In this document: positions 1 to 7,995 of the stretch, in pieces
Layout of the letters: every line of letters begins with the position of its first letter
How positions within the stretch are numbered: the first letter of the stretch is position 1
Assembly (NCBI RefSeq): GCF_000340475.1
Contig: NZ_CM001792.1
Coordinates: 2,670,921-2,734,920, forward strand
Reading direction: 5' to 3'
Source of the DNA: Oceanobacillus kimchii X50
Lineage (GTDB): Bacteria; Bacillota; Bacilli; Bacillales; Amphibacillaceae
DNA length: 64,000 bases
Notes under the pieces: generated by a model
What the model was told of the DNA's origin: nothing
The model's database searches: none
What the model saw: the letters and a program-made list of their open reading frames with translations, nothing else
Position numbers and translations under genes: made by a program

Positions 1-1895
1 CCACATGAACGATCCTGGCATACTAATTTTTTTCCGTGTTTATTTTTAATCTCTAGCATAAGTTTTCCACACTTCGGACATTTAGTTCCAGTCATGTTAT
101 CATGCTTGAAAGTTTCATTACTTTGCTTAATTTCTGAAACTGCTTCTTTAGTGTATGATTTAATTTCTTTGATAAACTGGTCTTTCTTTAATTTCCCTTC
201 CGCAATAAGAGATAATTTTTGTTCCCATTCTGCAGTTAACAAAGGAGAGCGCAATTCTTCTGGTGCGAGATCTAAAAGTTGACGGCCCGTTTGTGTTAAA
301 TGAATATTTCTTCCTTTTAATTCAATATAGCTATTCATAAATAGTTTCTCAATAATATCTGCACGGGTTGCTACAGTACCTATTCCACCCGTTTCTTTAA
401 TTGTATCTACCAATTCTTTTTTATTTGTACCCATATAACGAGTCGGGTTTTCCATTGCTTGCAAAATAGTACCTTCAGTAAAGCGTTCAGGTGGCTTTGT
501 TTCTCCTTCTTTCACCTCAACTTTTAGTGATAATTTGCTACCTTTTGAAATGTTTAATGGTTGTAGCTCGTCTTCCTCATCACTGTGTTTATAAATTTCT
601 TTCCACCCTAGTCTTTTCGTAACTTTACCATTAGCTATAAATTGTTCGCCTGCAATGTCAATGGTAATCGTTGTTTGCTCATATTCCATAGGATCAGACA
701 AAGCTGCCAAAAATCTTTGTACAATTAAGTGATATATCTTTTTTTCCTTCTCATCTAATGCAGTCCAATCAACTGGAACCTCTGTTGGAATAATGGCATG
801 ATGATCCGTTACTTTTGAATTGTCTACAATCGATTTACTCAATCGTAATTCTTTTTTCAAAATAGTATTTGCCGTTTTCGCATACTCATCTACACCACAT
901 GCCTTTACTCGATCTTTTAGTGTAGGTATGATATCGGTCGATAAATGTCTTGAATCTGTTCGGGGATAAGTTACCAATTTATGCTGTTCGTATAGTTTTT
1001 GCATAACAGATAATGTTTGTTTACCTGAAAATTGAAATATTCGGTTTGCATCACGTTGTAAATCCGTTAAATCGTATAGCCCTTGAGCGTGTTTCTTTTT
1101 CAGTTTTTTATCTACATGAATGACTGTAGCTTGTTTATTACTTAATTGTTCTTCTAACTTAAATGCGTGTTTTTTTGAAAAGATTCGGTTTTGGTTCTTA
1201 TCATCTTTCCACAAAAAGCGGTGTCCTTTGTTTGTTTTGGCTTCTAATTGATAGAACTTTTGCGGTTGAAAATTTTTGATTTCTTGTTCTCGTAACGCCA
1301 CCATTTCCAATGTAGGAGTCTGCACACGTCCACTAGATAATTGAGCATTATGTTTCGTTGTTAATGCTCTTGTAGCATTAAGTCCTACATACCAATCAGC
1401 CTCTGAACGTGCTACAGCAGATTGGTATAAATTCCAATAATTCTTTCCAGGCTTCAAATGTTTAAATCCATCTTTTATTGCTTTATCTGTCACGGAACTA
1501 ATCCAAAGTCGTTTAATCGGTTTTTTTACTCTGGCTTTTTCAATAATCCAACGTGCTACCAACTCACCTTCTCTACCTGCATCTGTAGCGATAACAATAT
1601 CGGCAACATCTTGACGGTTTAGTTGGGTTTTTACCGACTGGAATTGCTTACTTGTCTTTTTCATTACCACAAGCTTCAAGTGGTCTGGAAGCATAGGTAA
1701 ATCTTCCATACGCCATGTTTTATATTTACTGTCATACATATCTGGATCTGCCAATGTTACTAAGTGTCCTAAAGCCCACGTTACAATATACTTTGATCCC
1801 TCTAAGTATCCATTTCCTTTTTTATGGCATCCGAGTACTTTCGCTATATCTCGACCAACGGATGGCTTTTCTGCTAAAACTACTGTTTTACTCAT
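1..1895 (-). CDS. topB: DNA topoisomerase III, C-terminal end cut by window edge
   Basis: Type IA topoisomerase that relaxes and decatenates DNA through a 5'-phosphotyrosine intermediate. The reading frame opens at an ATG at 1895 behind GAGGAGT and stays open to the left edge (631 codons present), so the 3' end is missing. The N-terminus MSKTVVLAEKPSVGRDIAKV is the Toprim start. The active-site context LVTYPRTDSRHL puts the catalytic tyrosine near residue 310 (codon at 966-968). Near the edge a zinc-ribbon pair CPKCGK...C is visible, as in the C-terminal tail of TopB proteins. The family is usually about 700-730 residues, so roughly 100 are lost. It is transcribed away from ytaF. Confidence 0.96.
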   Translation of the reverse strand, partial: MSKTVVLAEKPSVGRDIAKVLGCHKKGNGYLEGSKYIVTWALGHLVTLADPDMYDSKYKTWRMEDLPMLPDHLKLVVMKKTSKQFQSVKTQLNRQDVADIVIATDAGREGELVARWIIEKARVKKPIKRLWISSVTDKAIKDGFKHLKPGKNYWNLYQSAVARSEADWYVGLNATRALTTKHNAQLSSGRVQTPTLEMVALREQEIKNFQPQKFYQLEAKTNKGHRFLWKDDKNQNRIFSKKHAFKLEEQLSNKQATVIHVDKKLKKKHAQGLYDLTDLQRDANRIFQFSGKQTLSVMQKLYEQHKLVTYPRTDSRHLSTDIIPTLKDRVKACGVDEYAKTANTILKKELRLSKSIVDNSKVTDHHAIIPTEVPVDWTALDEKEKKIYHLIVQRFLAALSDPMEYEQTTITIDIAGEQFIANGKVTKRLGWKEIYKHSDEEDELQPLNISKGSKLSLKVEVKEGETKPPERFTEGTILQAMENPTRYMGTNKKELVDTIKETGGIGTVATRADIIEKLFMNSYIELKGRNIHLTQTGRQLLDLAPEELRSPLLTAEWEQKLSLIAEGKLKKDQFIKEIKSYTKEAVSEIKQSNETFKHDNMTGTKCPKCGKLMLEIKNKHGKKLVCQDRSC

Positions 1896-2053
1896 TTATG
1901 ACTCCTCATTTCGAAGATTATCTATATTATTTCAATGTTTACTGTAACATATTTTCATCAAACTGTATGGCATGATGCAATCACAACATCCTCTCTATAA
2001 CCATACTATAAATTACAAAACACCGAGTTTCATTATGAAAGAGGATGTACATC

Positions 2054-2680
2054 ATGCTGATATATGTTGGAATGCTCTTACTTGTTATGGCAGTTAGTTT
2101 AGACGGATTAGGCGTCGGTATCACATATGGAATGCGTAAAATAAGAGTTCCATTTGTTGCAATTTTTATAATCATGATTTGTTCAGGATGCATTGTCTAT
2201 ACTTCGATGACAATTGGAGAGATTATAAGTAATCTTTTATCCACAAAAATTACGAGTATGTTAGGTGGTAGTATATTAATTTTCCTTGGGATTTTTTCTT
2301 TTATTAATATATTTCGTTCTAAAAATGATTCTACACAATCTCAAGAGATGAATGATTTATCGAGACTGGAAAATCTGAAAACTGTTATGTCAACACCAGA
2401 TAATGCAGACCTTGATAAATCAGGAGTGATTTCAATTGGCGAAGCATTCTTGTTAGGCTTAGCGCTTGCATTAGATGCTTTTGGTGCTGGAATTGGTGCG
2501 GCTATGCTTGGTTACCCACCTTTCATAACAGCAATATTAACTGCTGTTATGAGCGGACTATTCTTAAAATGCGGTATCCAATTAGGCAGTTTTATCTCTA
2601 ACAATCCGAGACTCCGCAGGCTTTCATTTTTACCACCAGCTATTTTAATAAGTATTGGAATTTTTAATCTAATTGGGTAA
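2054..2680 (+). CDS. ytaF: sporulation membrane protein YtaF-like (MntP-type fold)
   Basis: Integral membrane protein of about 208 residues with two similar halves, each carrying a conserved D-G/A motif in a helix (SLDGLGVGITYGMR near the N-terminus and ALDAFGAGIGAAM in the second half). This duplicated pattern is typical of YtaF and the related MntP manganese exporters. A charged loop of about 50 residues separates the halves. In Bacillus ytaF is expressed in sporulation, but its substrate is not established. An ATG at 2045 overlaps the AGAGG box at 2040-2044, so I chose the in-frame ATG at 2054, which has a 9-base spacing. A terminator follows directly. Confidence 0.85.
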   Translation: MLIYVGMLLLVMAVSLDGLGVGITYGMRKIRVPFVAIFIIMICSGCIVYTSMTIGEIISNLLSTKITSMLGGSILIFLGIFSFINIFRSKNDSTQSQEMNDLSRLENLKTVMSTPDNADLDKSGVISIGEAFLLGLALALDAFGAGIGAAMLGYPPFITAILTAVMSGLFLKCGIQLGSFISNNPRLRRLSFLPPAILISIGIFNLIG

Positions 2681-2687
2681 CAAATAA

Positions 2688-2732
2688 AAATATCCCAGCA
2701 AAGACGAATGAACGTTCTTAACTGGGATATTT
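2688..2732. terminator. bidirectional rho-independent terminator
   Basis: Arms AAATATCCCAG and CTGGGATATTT are perfectly complementary around a 23-base loop that itself contains GAACGTTC. T-rich sequence lies on both outer flanks. It can end ytaF on the plus strand and the carrier/microprotein transcript on the minus strand. Confidence 0.8.
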
Positions 2733-2743
2733 CTTTGTTTATT

Positions 2744-2812
2744 TTAAATCAACGATATAATAAAGCTGATAACTACAATAGCTCCAATGATCATTAATAT
2801 TGTACGTAACAT
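2744..2812 (-). CDS. putative 22-residue membrane microprotein
   Basis: A tiny open frame encoding MLRTILMIIGAIVVISFIISLI, essentially a single transmembrane helix. AAAGGA lies 9 bases before the ATG at 2812. An in-frame ATG at 2830 with its own AAAGG box would give 28 residues, so the start is uncertain. It lies just downstream of the auxin-efflux-type carrier on the same strand and just before the shared terminator, so it would be on the carrier's mRNA. I know no family for it. Support is the good ribosome site, strong hydrophobicity and position; it could still be chance. Confidence 0.45.
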   Translation of the reverse strand: MLRTILMIIGAIVVISFIISLI

Positions 2813-2878
2813 GACAATCCATCCTTTCATTATGCCTTTGTACGTTACAATACCCAATCATTCAAAAAGAAAAACCTT

Positions 2879-3775
2879 CTATGTAATTATATTTAGAAGT
2901 ATAGTTAATGTGATAACACTTACGATCGTTGATATAAAGGTAATACTGGATACTAATTCTGGTTCCGTATCAAATTCAATAGCATACATAGTCGTCGTTG
3001 CTGCAGTCGGCATTGCTGAAATGATTATAAGTACTGATGCAATTAATGGATCTACATCAATAATAATAACGAATAACCAAGCAATCAAAGGTGCGATAAT
3101 CATTTTTAATGATACCGAAGATAAAACAACTTGCCAGTCTAATTTTAAACCGATTAATGACCCTAGTTGCATCCCTAACATAATCATCATAACTGGAATT
3201 GCCGCATCACCAACCATTGTTAATGTTGAATGAATAAAATCAGGTATAGTTATCGACACCCAAGAACATACAAATGCGAAAACTGCTGCATATGTAGTTG
3301 GCATTTTTAGTACATTTTTTACTGCTTTTTTCATTCCACTCGTACTGCGGGACGCATAATATACACCAAAAAAATTATTCTGTAAGGCTTGAACAACCAT
3401 TATAAAAATCGCATATGGAACCGCTGCTGGCCCTATACTATATAAAACTACAGGTAATCCATAATTTCCAGAATTCATAAATCCTGTTGCTAGAATGGCT
3501 GCACTTTCTTTATTCGAATTCCATCCGAATATTTTTGCTAATAATTTATTTATGAATACCATAATGAAAAATAGCACGAACATATAGATTAATATAATTA
3601 GAAAGCCACTATCGAAGGTTGCATCATATAACGTTACAAAGACTAAAGCTGGCGTTAATATGTATAAACTAACTGCGGAAACAGATTTCACATCTAACAA
3701 TCGAATACGTTGTAATATAAATCCTGATGCAAAAACTGCCATAATCGGCAAAATAACCTCTATAAACAAACTCAT
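2879..3775 (-). CDS. AEC-family transporter (auxin efflux carrier type)
   Basis: A 298-residue polytopic membrane protein. Two blocks of hydrophobic helices are separated by a short polar loop around SRSTSGMKKAVKN. The N-terminal MSLFIEVILPIMAVFASGFIL and the ATGFMNSGNYGLPV motif are characteristic of the auxin efflux carrier family, whose bacterial members export malate, malonate or other small organic acids. The length is normal for the family. The substrate cannot be told from sequence. The gene starts with ATG and is divergent from the cvfB leader; an inverted repeat at 3826-3853 sits between the two promoters. A 22-codon ORF follows on the same strand. Confidence 0.85.
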   Translation of the reverse strand: MSLFIEVILPIMAVFASGFILQRIRLLDVKSVSAVSLYILTPALVFVTLYDATFDSGFLIILIYMFVLFFIMVFINKLLAKIFGWNSNKESAAILATGFMNSGNYGLPVVLYSIGPAAVPYAIFIMVVQALQNNFFGVYYASRSTSGMKKAVKNVLKMPTTYAAVFAFVCSWVSITIPDFIHSTLTMVGDAAIPVMMIMLGMQLGSLIGLKLDWQVVLSSVSLKMIIAPLIAWLFVIIIDVDPLIASVLIIISAMPTAATTTMYAIEFDTEPELVSSITFISTIVSVITLTILLNIIT

Positions 3776-3825
3776 TTAAACATCTCCATCTATCATAGTA
3801 CTCTCATATTAGTTTACCATATACC

Positions 3826-3853
3826 GTCAAGAGTCAGATAAGATACTCTTGAC
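3826..3853. promoter_or_regulatory. inverted repeat between divergent promoters
   Basis: GTCAAGAGT-N10-ACTCTTGAC is a perfect 9-bp inverted repeat. Each arm contains a -35-like hexamer pointing outward: TTGACA (3849-3854, plus strand) followed after 17 bp by CATAAT, and TTGACG on the minus strand followed after 17 bp by a weak ATGAGA. It looks like a shared operator between the carrier and the cvfB leader. No regulator can be named. Confidence 0.45.
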
Positions 3854-4140
3854 AAATCGAATAAGTTAATTCATAATGTATTAGTTAAGAAGTAACATTT
3901 AGTGATGATCTGGCATTCTGCTATGTTTTAGGGAAGATGCTTATTCACACTGGCGCGACTAAGGGGTCGCAAGGATGTAAGAGCAGGTAGGGCTTACATT
4001 GCTTAAGTAGAAACATCAAGTAGGAAAATAACCGCGGTAAATGATATAAAAAATAAGTTTAATCTTAGAATGAAAAAATTATAAAGTGTTACTTTAACTA
4101 TAAAAGGGTACTCTTTTAAAAAGGGTACCCTTTTTCCAAT
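3849..4140 (+). ncRNA. promoter, structured leader and terminator upstream of cvfB (unclassified)
   Basis: A strong sigma-A promoter (TTGACA at 3849, 17-bp spacer, CATAAT at 3872-3877) predicts a transcript starting near 3884. About 250 nt later there is an intrinsic terminator with arms AAAAGGGTAC and GTACCCTTTT plus a T tract (about 4104-4137), before the cvfB ribosome site. The intervening RNA has local hairpins such as GCGAC-TAAGG-GTCGC and ATGTAAG...CTTACAT. This is the layout of a cis-acting attenuator or a stand-alone small RNA. I could not match it to T-box, SAM, purine, lysine, FMN, glycine, GEMM, ydaO or preQ1 consensus motifs by eye. Confidence 0.5.
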
Positions 4141-4177
4141 CCATACATAAAACCAAACGAAGAAAGGATTGTTGTGA

Positions 4178-5038
4178 ATGCAAACAGAATTACCACTAGG
4201 CTCAATTGTAACAATGAAAGTATTACGAAAAATAGATACGGGATATGTACTTACTGCATTTGGAGAAGAAGCTTTACTACACAACAAGGAAACAGAAGAA
4301 CAATTGGAGATTGATCAAGAAGTTGATGTTTTCCTCTATACCGATAAACAAGGGAAGATAATTTCTTCTGCTCGTTTACCATTTATTACAGTTGGTATAT
4401 ATGATTGGGCAGAAGTAGTAGGTGTCATTCCAAGACTAGGTGTATTTGTGTCTATCGGTATCGTGAAAGACATACTTGTATCTAAAGATGACTTACCATT
4501 ATATAGAGATACGTGGCCAAAATCAGGTGACCGTTTATTCATCACCCTTAAAGTAGATAAAAAAGGTCGCTTATTAGCTGTGCCAGCAGAGGAAGACATT
4601 ATTGCAAATGAAGTATTTGCTGCTCCCGAAAACATCATTCATGATAAAGTACGTGGGACGGTTTATCATACTGAAAAAGAAGGGGCTGCCTTACTGACGA
4701 CCGAGGGATATCGGGGATTTATCCATCATACAGAAAGAAAGGAAGAGCCACGAGTCGGACAAGTAGTTGAAGGTAGAGTAATTGCAGTAAAAGAAGATGG
4801 TTCTATCAACATTTCTTTGCGACCATTAAAACAAGATAGTCTCGATGAGGACGCGGACTTAATTCTAAAACATTTAAAAGATAATCATGGTACCATTCCG
4901 TTCCACGATAAAAGTGAACCAGAAGAAATAAGAGCTACTTTTCAAATTAGTAAAGCTGCCTTTAAACGGGCATTAGGAAGATTACTTAAAGAAGGAAAAG
5001 TAAAACAAGAAAATGGACAGACCATTCTATTAGAATAA
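4178..5038 (+). CDS. cvfB: S1-domain RNA-binding protein CvfB (YitL)
   Basis: A 286-residue cytoplasmic protein built from S1-like RNA-binding modules and a C-terminal winged helix, as in Staphylococcus CvfB and Bacillus YitL. Visible parts are an N-terminal S1-like barrel (LGSIVTMKVLRKIDTGYVLTA), a second (GVIPRLGVFVSIG), a third (VRGTVYHTEKEGAALLTTEGYRG...GRVIAVKEDGSINISLRP), and the winged-helix end (FQISKAAFKRALGRLLKEGKV). CvfB affects virulence gene expression in S. aureus through RNA binding. The ATG is preceded by AGAAAGGA at a spacing of 9. The gene lies behind a leader that ends in its own terminator, so read-through control is possible. A strong terminator follows. Confidence 0.92.
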   Translation: MQTELPLGSIVTMKVLRKIDTGYVLTAFGEEALLHNKETEEQLEIDQEVDVFLYTDKQGKIISSARLPFITVGIYDWAEVVGVIPRLGVFVSIGIVKDILVSKDDLPLYRDTWPKSGDRLFITLKVDKKGRLLAVPAEEDIIANEVFAAPENIIHDKVRGTVYHTEKEGAALLTTEGYRGFIHHTERKEEPRVGQVVEGRVIAVKEDGSINISLRPLKQDSLDEDADLILKHLKDNHGTIPFHDKSEPEEIRATFQISKAAFKRALGRLLKEGKVKQENGQTILLE

Positions 5039-5041
5039 TAT

Positions 5042-5077
5042 GAAGAGGCGCTCGCTATCTTATGAGCGCCTCTTTTC
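5042..5077 (+). terminator. terminator of cvfB
   Basis: AAGAGGCGCTC...GAGCGCCTCTT stem with a 10-base loop, followed by TTCTGTTTTTT, starting three bases after the cvfB stop codon. Confidence 0.85.
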
Positions 5078-5227
5078 TGTTTTTTCCCGATTCCTGGTCA
5101 CTCATCTCCTTTATGAATTACCACTTTTACTTTTTTACAGAAATAAGGTAACCCATCTCTATTATGAGTTACCAGTTTGACTTCTTCTCTATATTCTCGG
5201 CACTCATTCTCCCACTCCTTACTCAGA

Positions 5228-5480
5228 ACAAAAGCGGAAGCGCCCATTTAGCTAGTTCGTCCCTATTTTTAGGGGTGCTTCGACAAAGGGCGAACTTCCT
5301 CTTCCTTTAAGATAAAGGAATCGTGGTGAGGGAAGAGCTGATGATGATTATCACCGCAATGGTATAAGTAAGACTAAGCCTCATAAAGAGCATTCGGCAG
5401 TCTTCTTTAACGTATATCAATTTCATGAAGTTTCCTATTTTCTGCGCGCTGTAGCTGGACGGCTATTTCTGTCTACGAAA
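5228..5480. repeat. Bacillaceae intergenic repeat, family C
   Basis: Non-coding stretch whose ends resemble a common Bacillaceae intergenic element: AAAAGCGGAAGCGCCC at the left and GCGCGCTGTAGCTGGACGG at the right. Inside are small hairpins such as CCTTTAAGATAAAGG and GGTGA...TCACC. Only one copy is seen in this window, so the family assignment rests on recognition. It occupies most of the gap between cvfB and the next gene. Confidence 0.5.
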
Positions 5481-5524
5481 ATATGACGTCCAAATATTTA
5501 TACTTTCTTACTTTAAAACAAAGA

Positions 5525-5564
5525 AAAAAGCAGAGTCTGCAATTAAACAGATTCTGCTTTTTTC
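5525..5564. terminator. bidirectional terminator
   Basis: AAAAAAGCAGAGTCTG and CAGATTCTGCTTTTTT pair with an 8-base loop. It sits immediately after the stop of the minus-strand 94-residue membrane protein gene and has T tracts on both sides. Confidence 0.8.
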
Positions 5565-5565
5565 T

Positions 5566-5850
5566 TTAGGCTTCTGCGTTCTTATAAGAATCCATTACGG
5601 ATGAAATTATAAAGCCTAGAGCGGAAGCGAATAAACAAGCGATGCCAAGTCCGCCAAATCCTGCCCCCATAATGTCAACTTTTGGTGCAACTGAAGAGAC
5701 TAGAATTAATAATAAACCTACTATTGCTAATAAAAAGTTCGGATAGTATCCAGCATGCGATTTTTTAGAAGACATTCTAACTAAGAAAATACTCGCAACT
5801 GCTGTTACCGCTGTCAAAATAGCCCCAATCGTAATTACAGATTCGACCAT
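5566..5850 (-). CDS. small membrane protein of unknown function
   Basis: A protein of about 94 residues with three predicted membrane helices: SVITIGAILTAVTAVASIFLV, then FLLAIVGLLLILVSSVA, then a Gly/Ala-rich helix GAGFGGLGIACLFASALGFI. A basic loop with SSKKSHAGYYPN lies between the first two. The first possible start is a GTG at 5859, but GAGGTG spaced 8 bases from the ATG at 5850 favours the latter. I do not recognise the family. It is a single gene with its own terminator, facing the divergent peptidase gene. Confidence 0.65.
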   Translation of the reverse strand: MVESVITIGAILTAVTAVASIFLVRMSSKKSHAGYYPNFLLAIVGLLLILVSSVAPKVDIMGAGFGGLGIACLFASALGFIISSVMDSYKNAEA

Positions 5851-6038
5851 ATCTTTCACCTCATCACAAAAATAAATTACTCTAACTCAAGTCTACAATT
5901 GAATGTTTAGAAAGTCAATTACAGTACCAATATTGTAGGCAGACAATTTCTCTAATACAATTAATTATATCCATAACAAGGAATCTCATTACCCAATGTC
6001 GAAATAAGTTACCATAAAGAAAAGAGGGAGGAAATATA

Positions 6039-7736
6039 ATGCTGACATTTAAAGACTATATATATGAACGTCCGGATATAGAAAAGAGCAAAGATAAATT
6101 CCATCAATTGGTGGACGTTTTTAAAAGTGCACCAGATGTGAAACAAGCTAAAAAAGCTATTGATGAAATTAATCAGTTAAGGAATAACCTTTATACAATG
6201 TATAATCTCGTATATATTCGTGCTTCTATTGACACAAAGGATGAATATTATCAACAAGAACGGGATCACTTTGACTTAATTGAACCCGAAATACAAGAAA
6301 TGGTGACAAGCTTCTATAAAGCATTGTTTGAATCACCATTTGAAAAAGATTTACGAAAAGAGTATGGTTCACAACTTTTTGATTTAGCAGCTTGCAAGGT
6401 AAAAGCTTTTTCAAAAGAAATTATACCTCTGCTTCAACAAGAAAACAAACTTTCTTCGGAGTACTCTAAGTTAATTGCTTCTGCAGATATCGAATTCAAA
6501 GGCAAAACATATACTTTAGCTCAATTAGGTCCTTTTGCACAACATAAAGATCGTAGTGTGCGTAAAGATGCGATGAAGGCAGCTCAGAGTTTCTTTGTTG
6601 AAAATGAAGAAGCATTAGATCGGATCTACGATGATTTAGTTAAAGTCCGACATGAAATTGCCCAAAAGCTAGGATATGATAATTTTATTGAAGTTGGGTA
6701 TCTACGTATGCAGCGAGTAGATTACAATGCAAATATGGTGGAGGTATTCCGACAACAAGTACGTGATGTCATAGTGCCAATAGCTACGAAACTATATAAA
6801 AAACAAGCAAAACGAATTGGTGTCGATAAACTGAAAGCATATGACGAAAGCTTTGTGTTTCCTTCTGGCAATGCTACACCTAAAGGATCTCCAGAATGGA
6901 TTATTGAAAACGGAAAGAAAATGTATCAAGAGTTATCAAAGGAGACAGGTGAGTTCTTTCAATTTATGTTAGATCATGAGCTTATGGATTTAGAAGCAAA
7001 GAAAGGAAAAGAAGCTGGAGGATATTGTACGTTTATTGAGGATTATTCCTCTCCATACATCTTTGCTAATTTCAATGGAACATCGGATGATATTGATGTT
7101 TTAACACACGAAGCTGGTCACGCTTTCCAGGTTTATAGCAGTAGAAATTACAGTGTGCCAGAGTATTATTTTCCAACAAGTGAATCAGCTGAAATACATT
7201 CGATGAGTATGGAGTTCTTTACCTACCCTTGGATGAAAGAATTCTTTGGAGATGAGGTAGAAAAGTATAAATATGCTCATTTATCTGATGCTTTACAATT
7301 TATTCCTTATGGTGTTGCGGTAGATGAATTTCAACATTTAGTTTACGAAAATCCTGAATGGACTCCTATAGAAAGAAAACAAGCGTGGAAAAAACTTGAG
7401 GAAATTTACTTACCACACCGGGATTATGATGGTATTCCAAATCTAGAAGCTGGTGGATTCTGGCAAAAACAAGGTCATATCTATGAAGATCCTTTTTATT
7501 ATATTGATTATACATTAGCACAAATTTGCGCATTCCAATTTTGGAAGAAAGCGCAAGAAGATAATGAATCTGCTTGGGAAGATTATGTAAAATTATGCAA
7601 ACTAGGTGGATCTAAGCCATTTCTCCAACTTTTAAAAGAAGGTAATTTACAATCTCCTTTTGAAGAAGGTACAGTTGCCTCTGTAGTAAAAATAATTAAA
7701 GATTACTTAGAATCCATTGATGATAACAGCTTATAA
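6039..7736 (+). CDS. M3-family oligoendopeptidase
   Basis: Zinc metallopeptidase of 565 residues, cytoplasmic (no signal peptide), that trims oligopeptides. The HEAGH zinc motif is at residues 357-361 (THEAGHAFQVY), with a downstream glutamate in SAEIHSMSMEFF as third ligand. The length fits the M3B / PepF-like group, slightly shorter than typical PepF (about 600). The ATG at 6039 has a very strong GGGAGGAAATATA ribosome site. It is monocistronic, ending in a terminator shared with the signalling locus on the other strand. A role in recycling peptides is possible but not shown. Confidence 0.92.
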   Translation: MLTFKDYIYERPDIEKSKDKFHQLVDVFKSAPDVKQAKKAIDEINQLRNNLYTMYNLVYIRASIDTKDEYYQQERDHFDLIEPEIQEMVTSFYKALFESPFEKDLRKEYGSQLFDLAACKVKAFSKEIIPLLQQENKLSSEYSKLIASADIEFKGKTYTLAQLGPFAQHKDRSVRKDAMKAAQSFFVENEEALDRIYDDLVKVRHEIAQKLGYDNFIEVGYLRMQRVDYNANMVEVFRQQVRDVIVPIATKLYKKQAKRIGVDKLKAYDESFVFPSGNATPKGSPEWIIENGKKMYQELSKETGEFFQFMLDHELMDLEAKKGKEAGGYCTFIEDYSSPYIFANFNGTSDDIDVLTHEAGHAFQVYSSRNYSVPEYYFPTSESAEIHSMSMEFFTYPWMKEFFGDEVEKYKYAHLSDALQFIPYGVAVDEFQHLVYENPEWTPIERKQAWKKLEEIYLPHRDYDGIPNLEAGGFWQKQGHIYEDPFYYIDYTLAQICAFQFWKKAQEDNESAWEDYVKLCKLGGSKPFLQLLKEGNLQSPFEEGTVASVVKIIKDYLESIDDNSL

Positions 7737-7763
7737 AGCTTGATAATTTCTAAAAGAGTTACA

Positions 7764-7818
7764 AAAAAGGTGTTGGTACAAACTATTTCCAAAAAGAACA
7801 GTTTGTCCCAACACTTTT
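7764..7818. terminator. bidirectional terminator between peptidase and signal-peptide gene
   Basis: AAGGTGTTGGTACAAACT and AGTTTGTCCCAACACTT pair with one mismatch, flanked by A and T runs. It ends the peptidase mRNA on the plus strand and the regulator-peptide mRNA on the minus strand (stop codon at 7823). Confidence 0.8.
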
Positions 7819-7822
7819 ATTT

Positions 7823-7990
7823 TTAGCTAGGATCTGGATGTTCTTCTTCGCTTGGATCTGGATGCTCTTCTTCAGTTGGTTGGTAAGTGGATGACATTAA
7901 ATCGAATTTCTCTGCTCCAACGTTCCCAGGAACAATTACCATTACAGTAAGCAGAAAAACGATTCCTAAAAGATAATTGATCTTTTTCAT
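7823..7990 (-). CDS. exported signal-peptide precursor with duplicated C-terminal octapeptide
   Basis: A 55-residue ORF immediately 3' of the HTH-TPR regulator. MKKINYLLGIVFLL...VPGNVGA is a typical signal peptide with probable cleavage after residue 26 (NVGA/EK). The exported part ends with two identical octapeptides, EEEHPDPS at 40-47 and 48-55, encoded by a 24-bp near-perfect tandem repeat. GGGAGGTGA overlaps the regulator stop codon and is spaced 7 bases from the ATG, so translation is probably coupled. Size, signal sequence, C-terminal peptide and position match pheromone precursors of the RNPP group (NprX, PapR, Phr). The mature peptide is inferred to derive from the repeat. Confidence 0.75.
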   Translation of the reverse strand: MKKINYLLGIVFLLTVMVIVPGNVGAEKFDLMSSTYQPTEEEHPDPSEEEHPDPS

Positions 7991-7995
7991 CTTAA

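Noticed and set aside
2787..3233. 148-codon plus-strand frame
   Set aside because: Antisense shadow of the AEC transporter, which has motifs, proper start and length.
4020..4050. ACCGCGGT resembling part of a T-box in the cvfB leader
   Set aside because: The GGGTGG part of the T-box core is missing, and the terminator arms do not pair with it as in T-box leaders.
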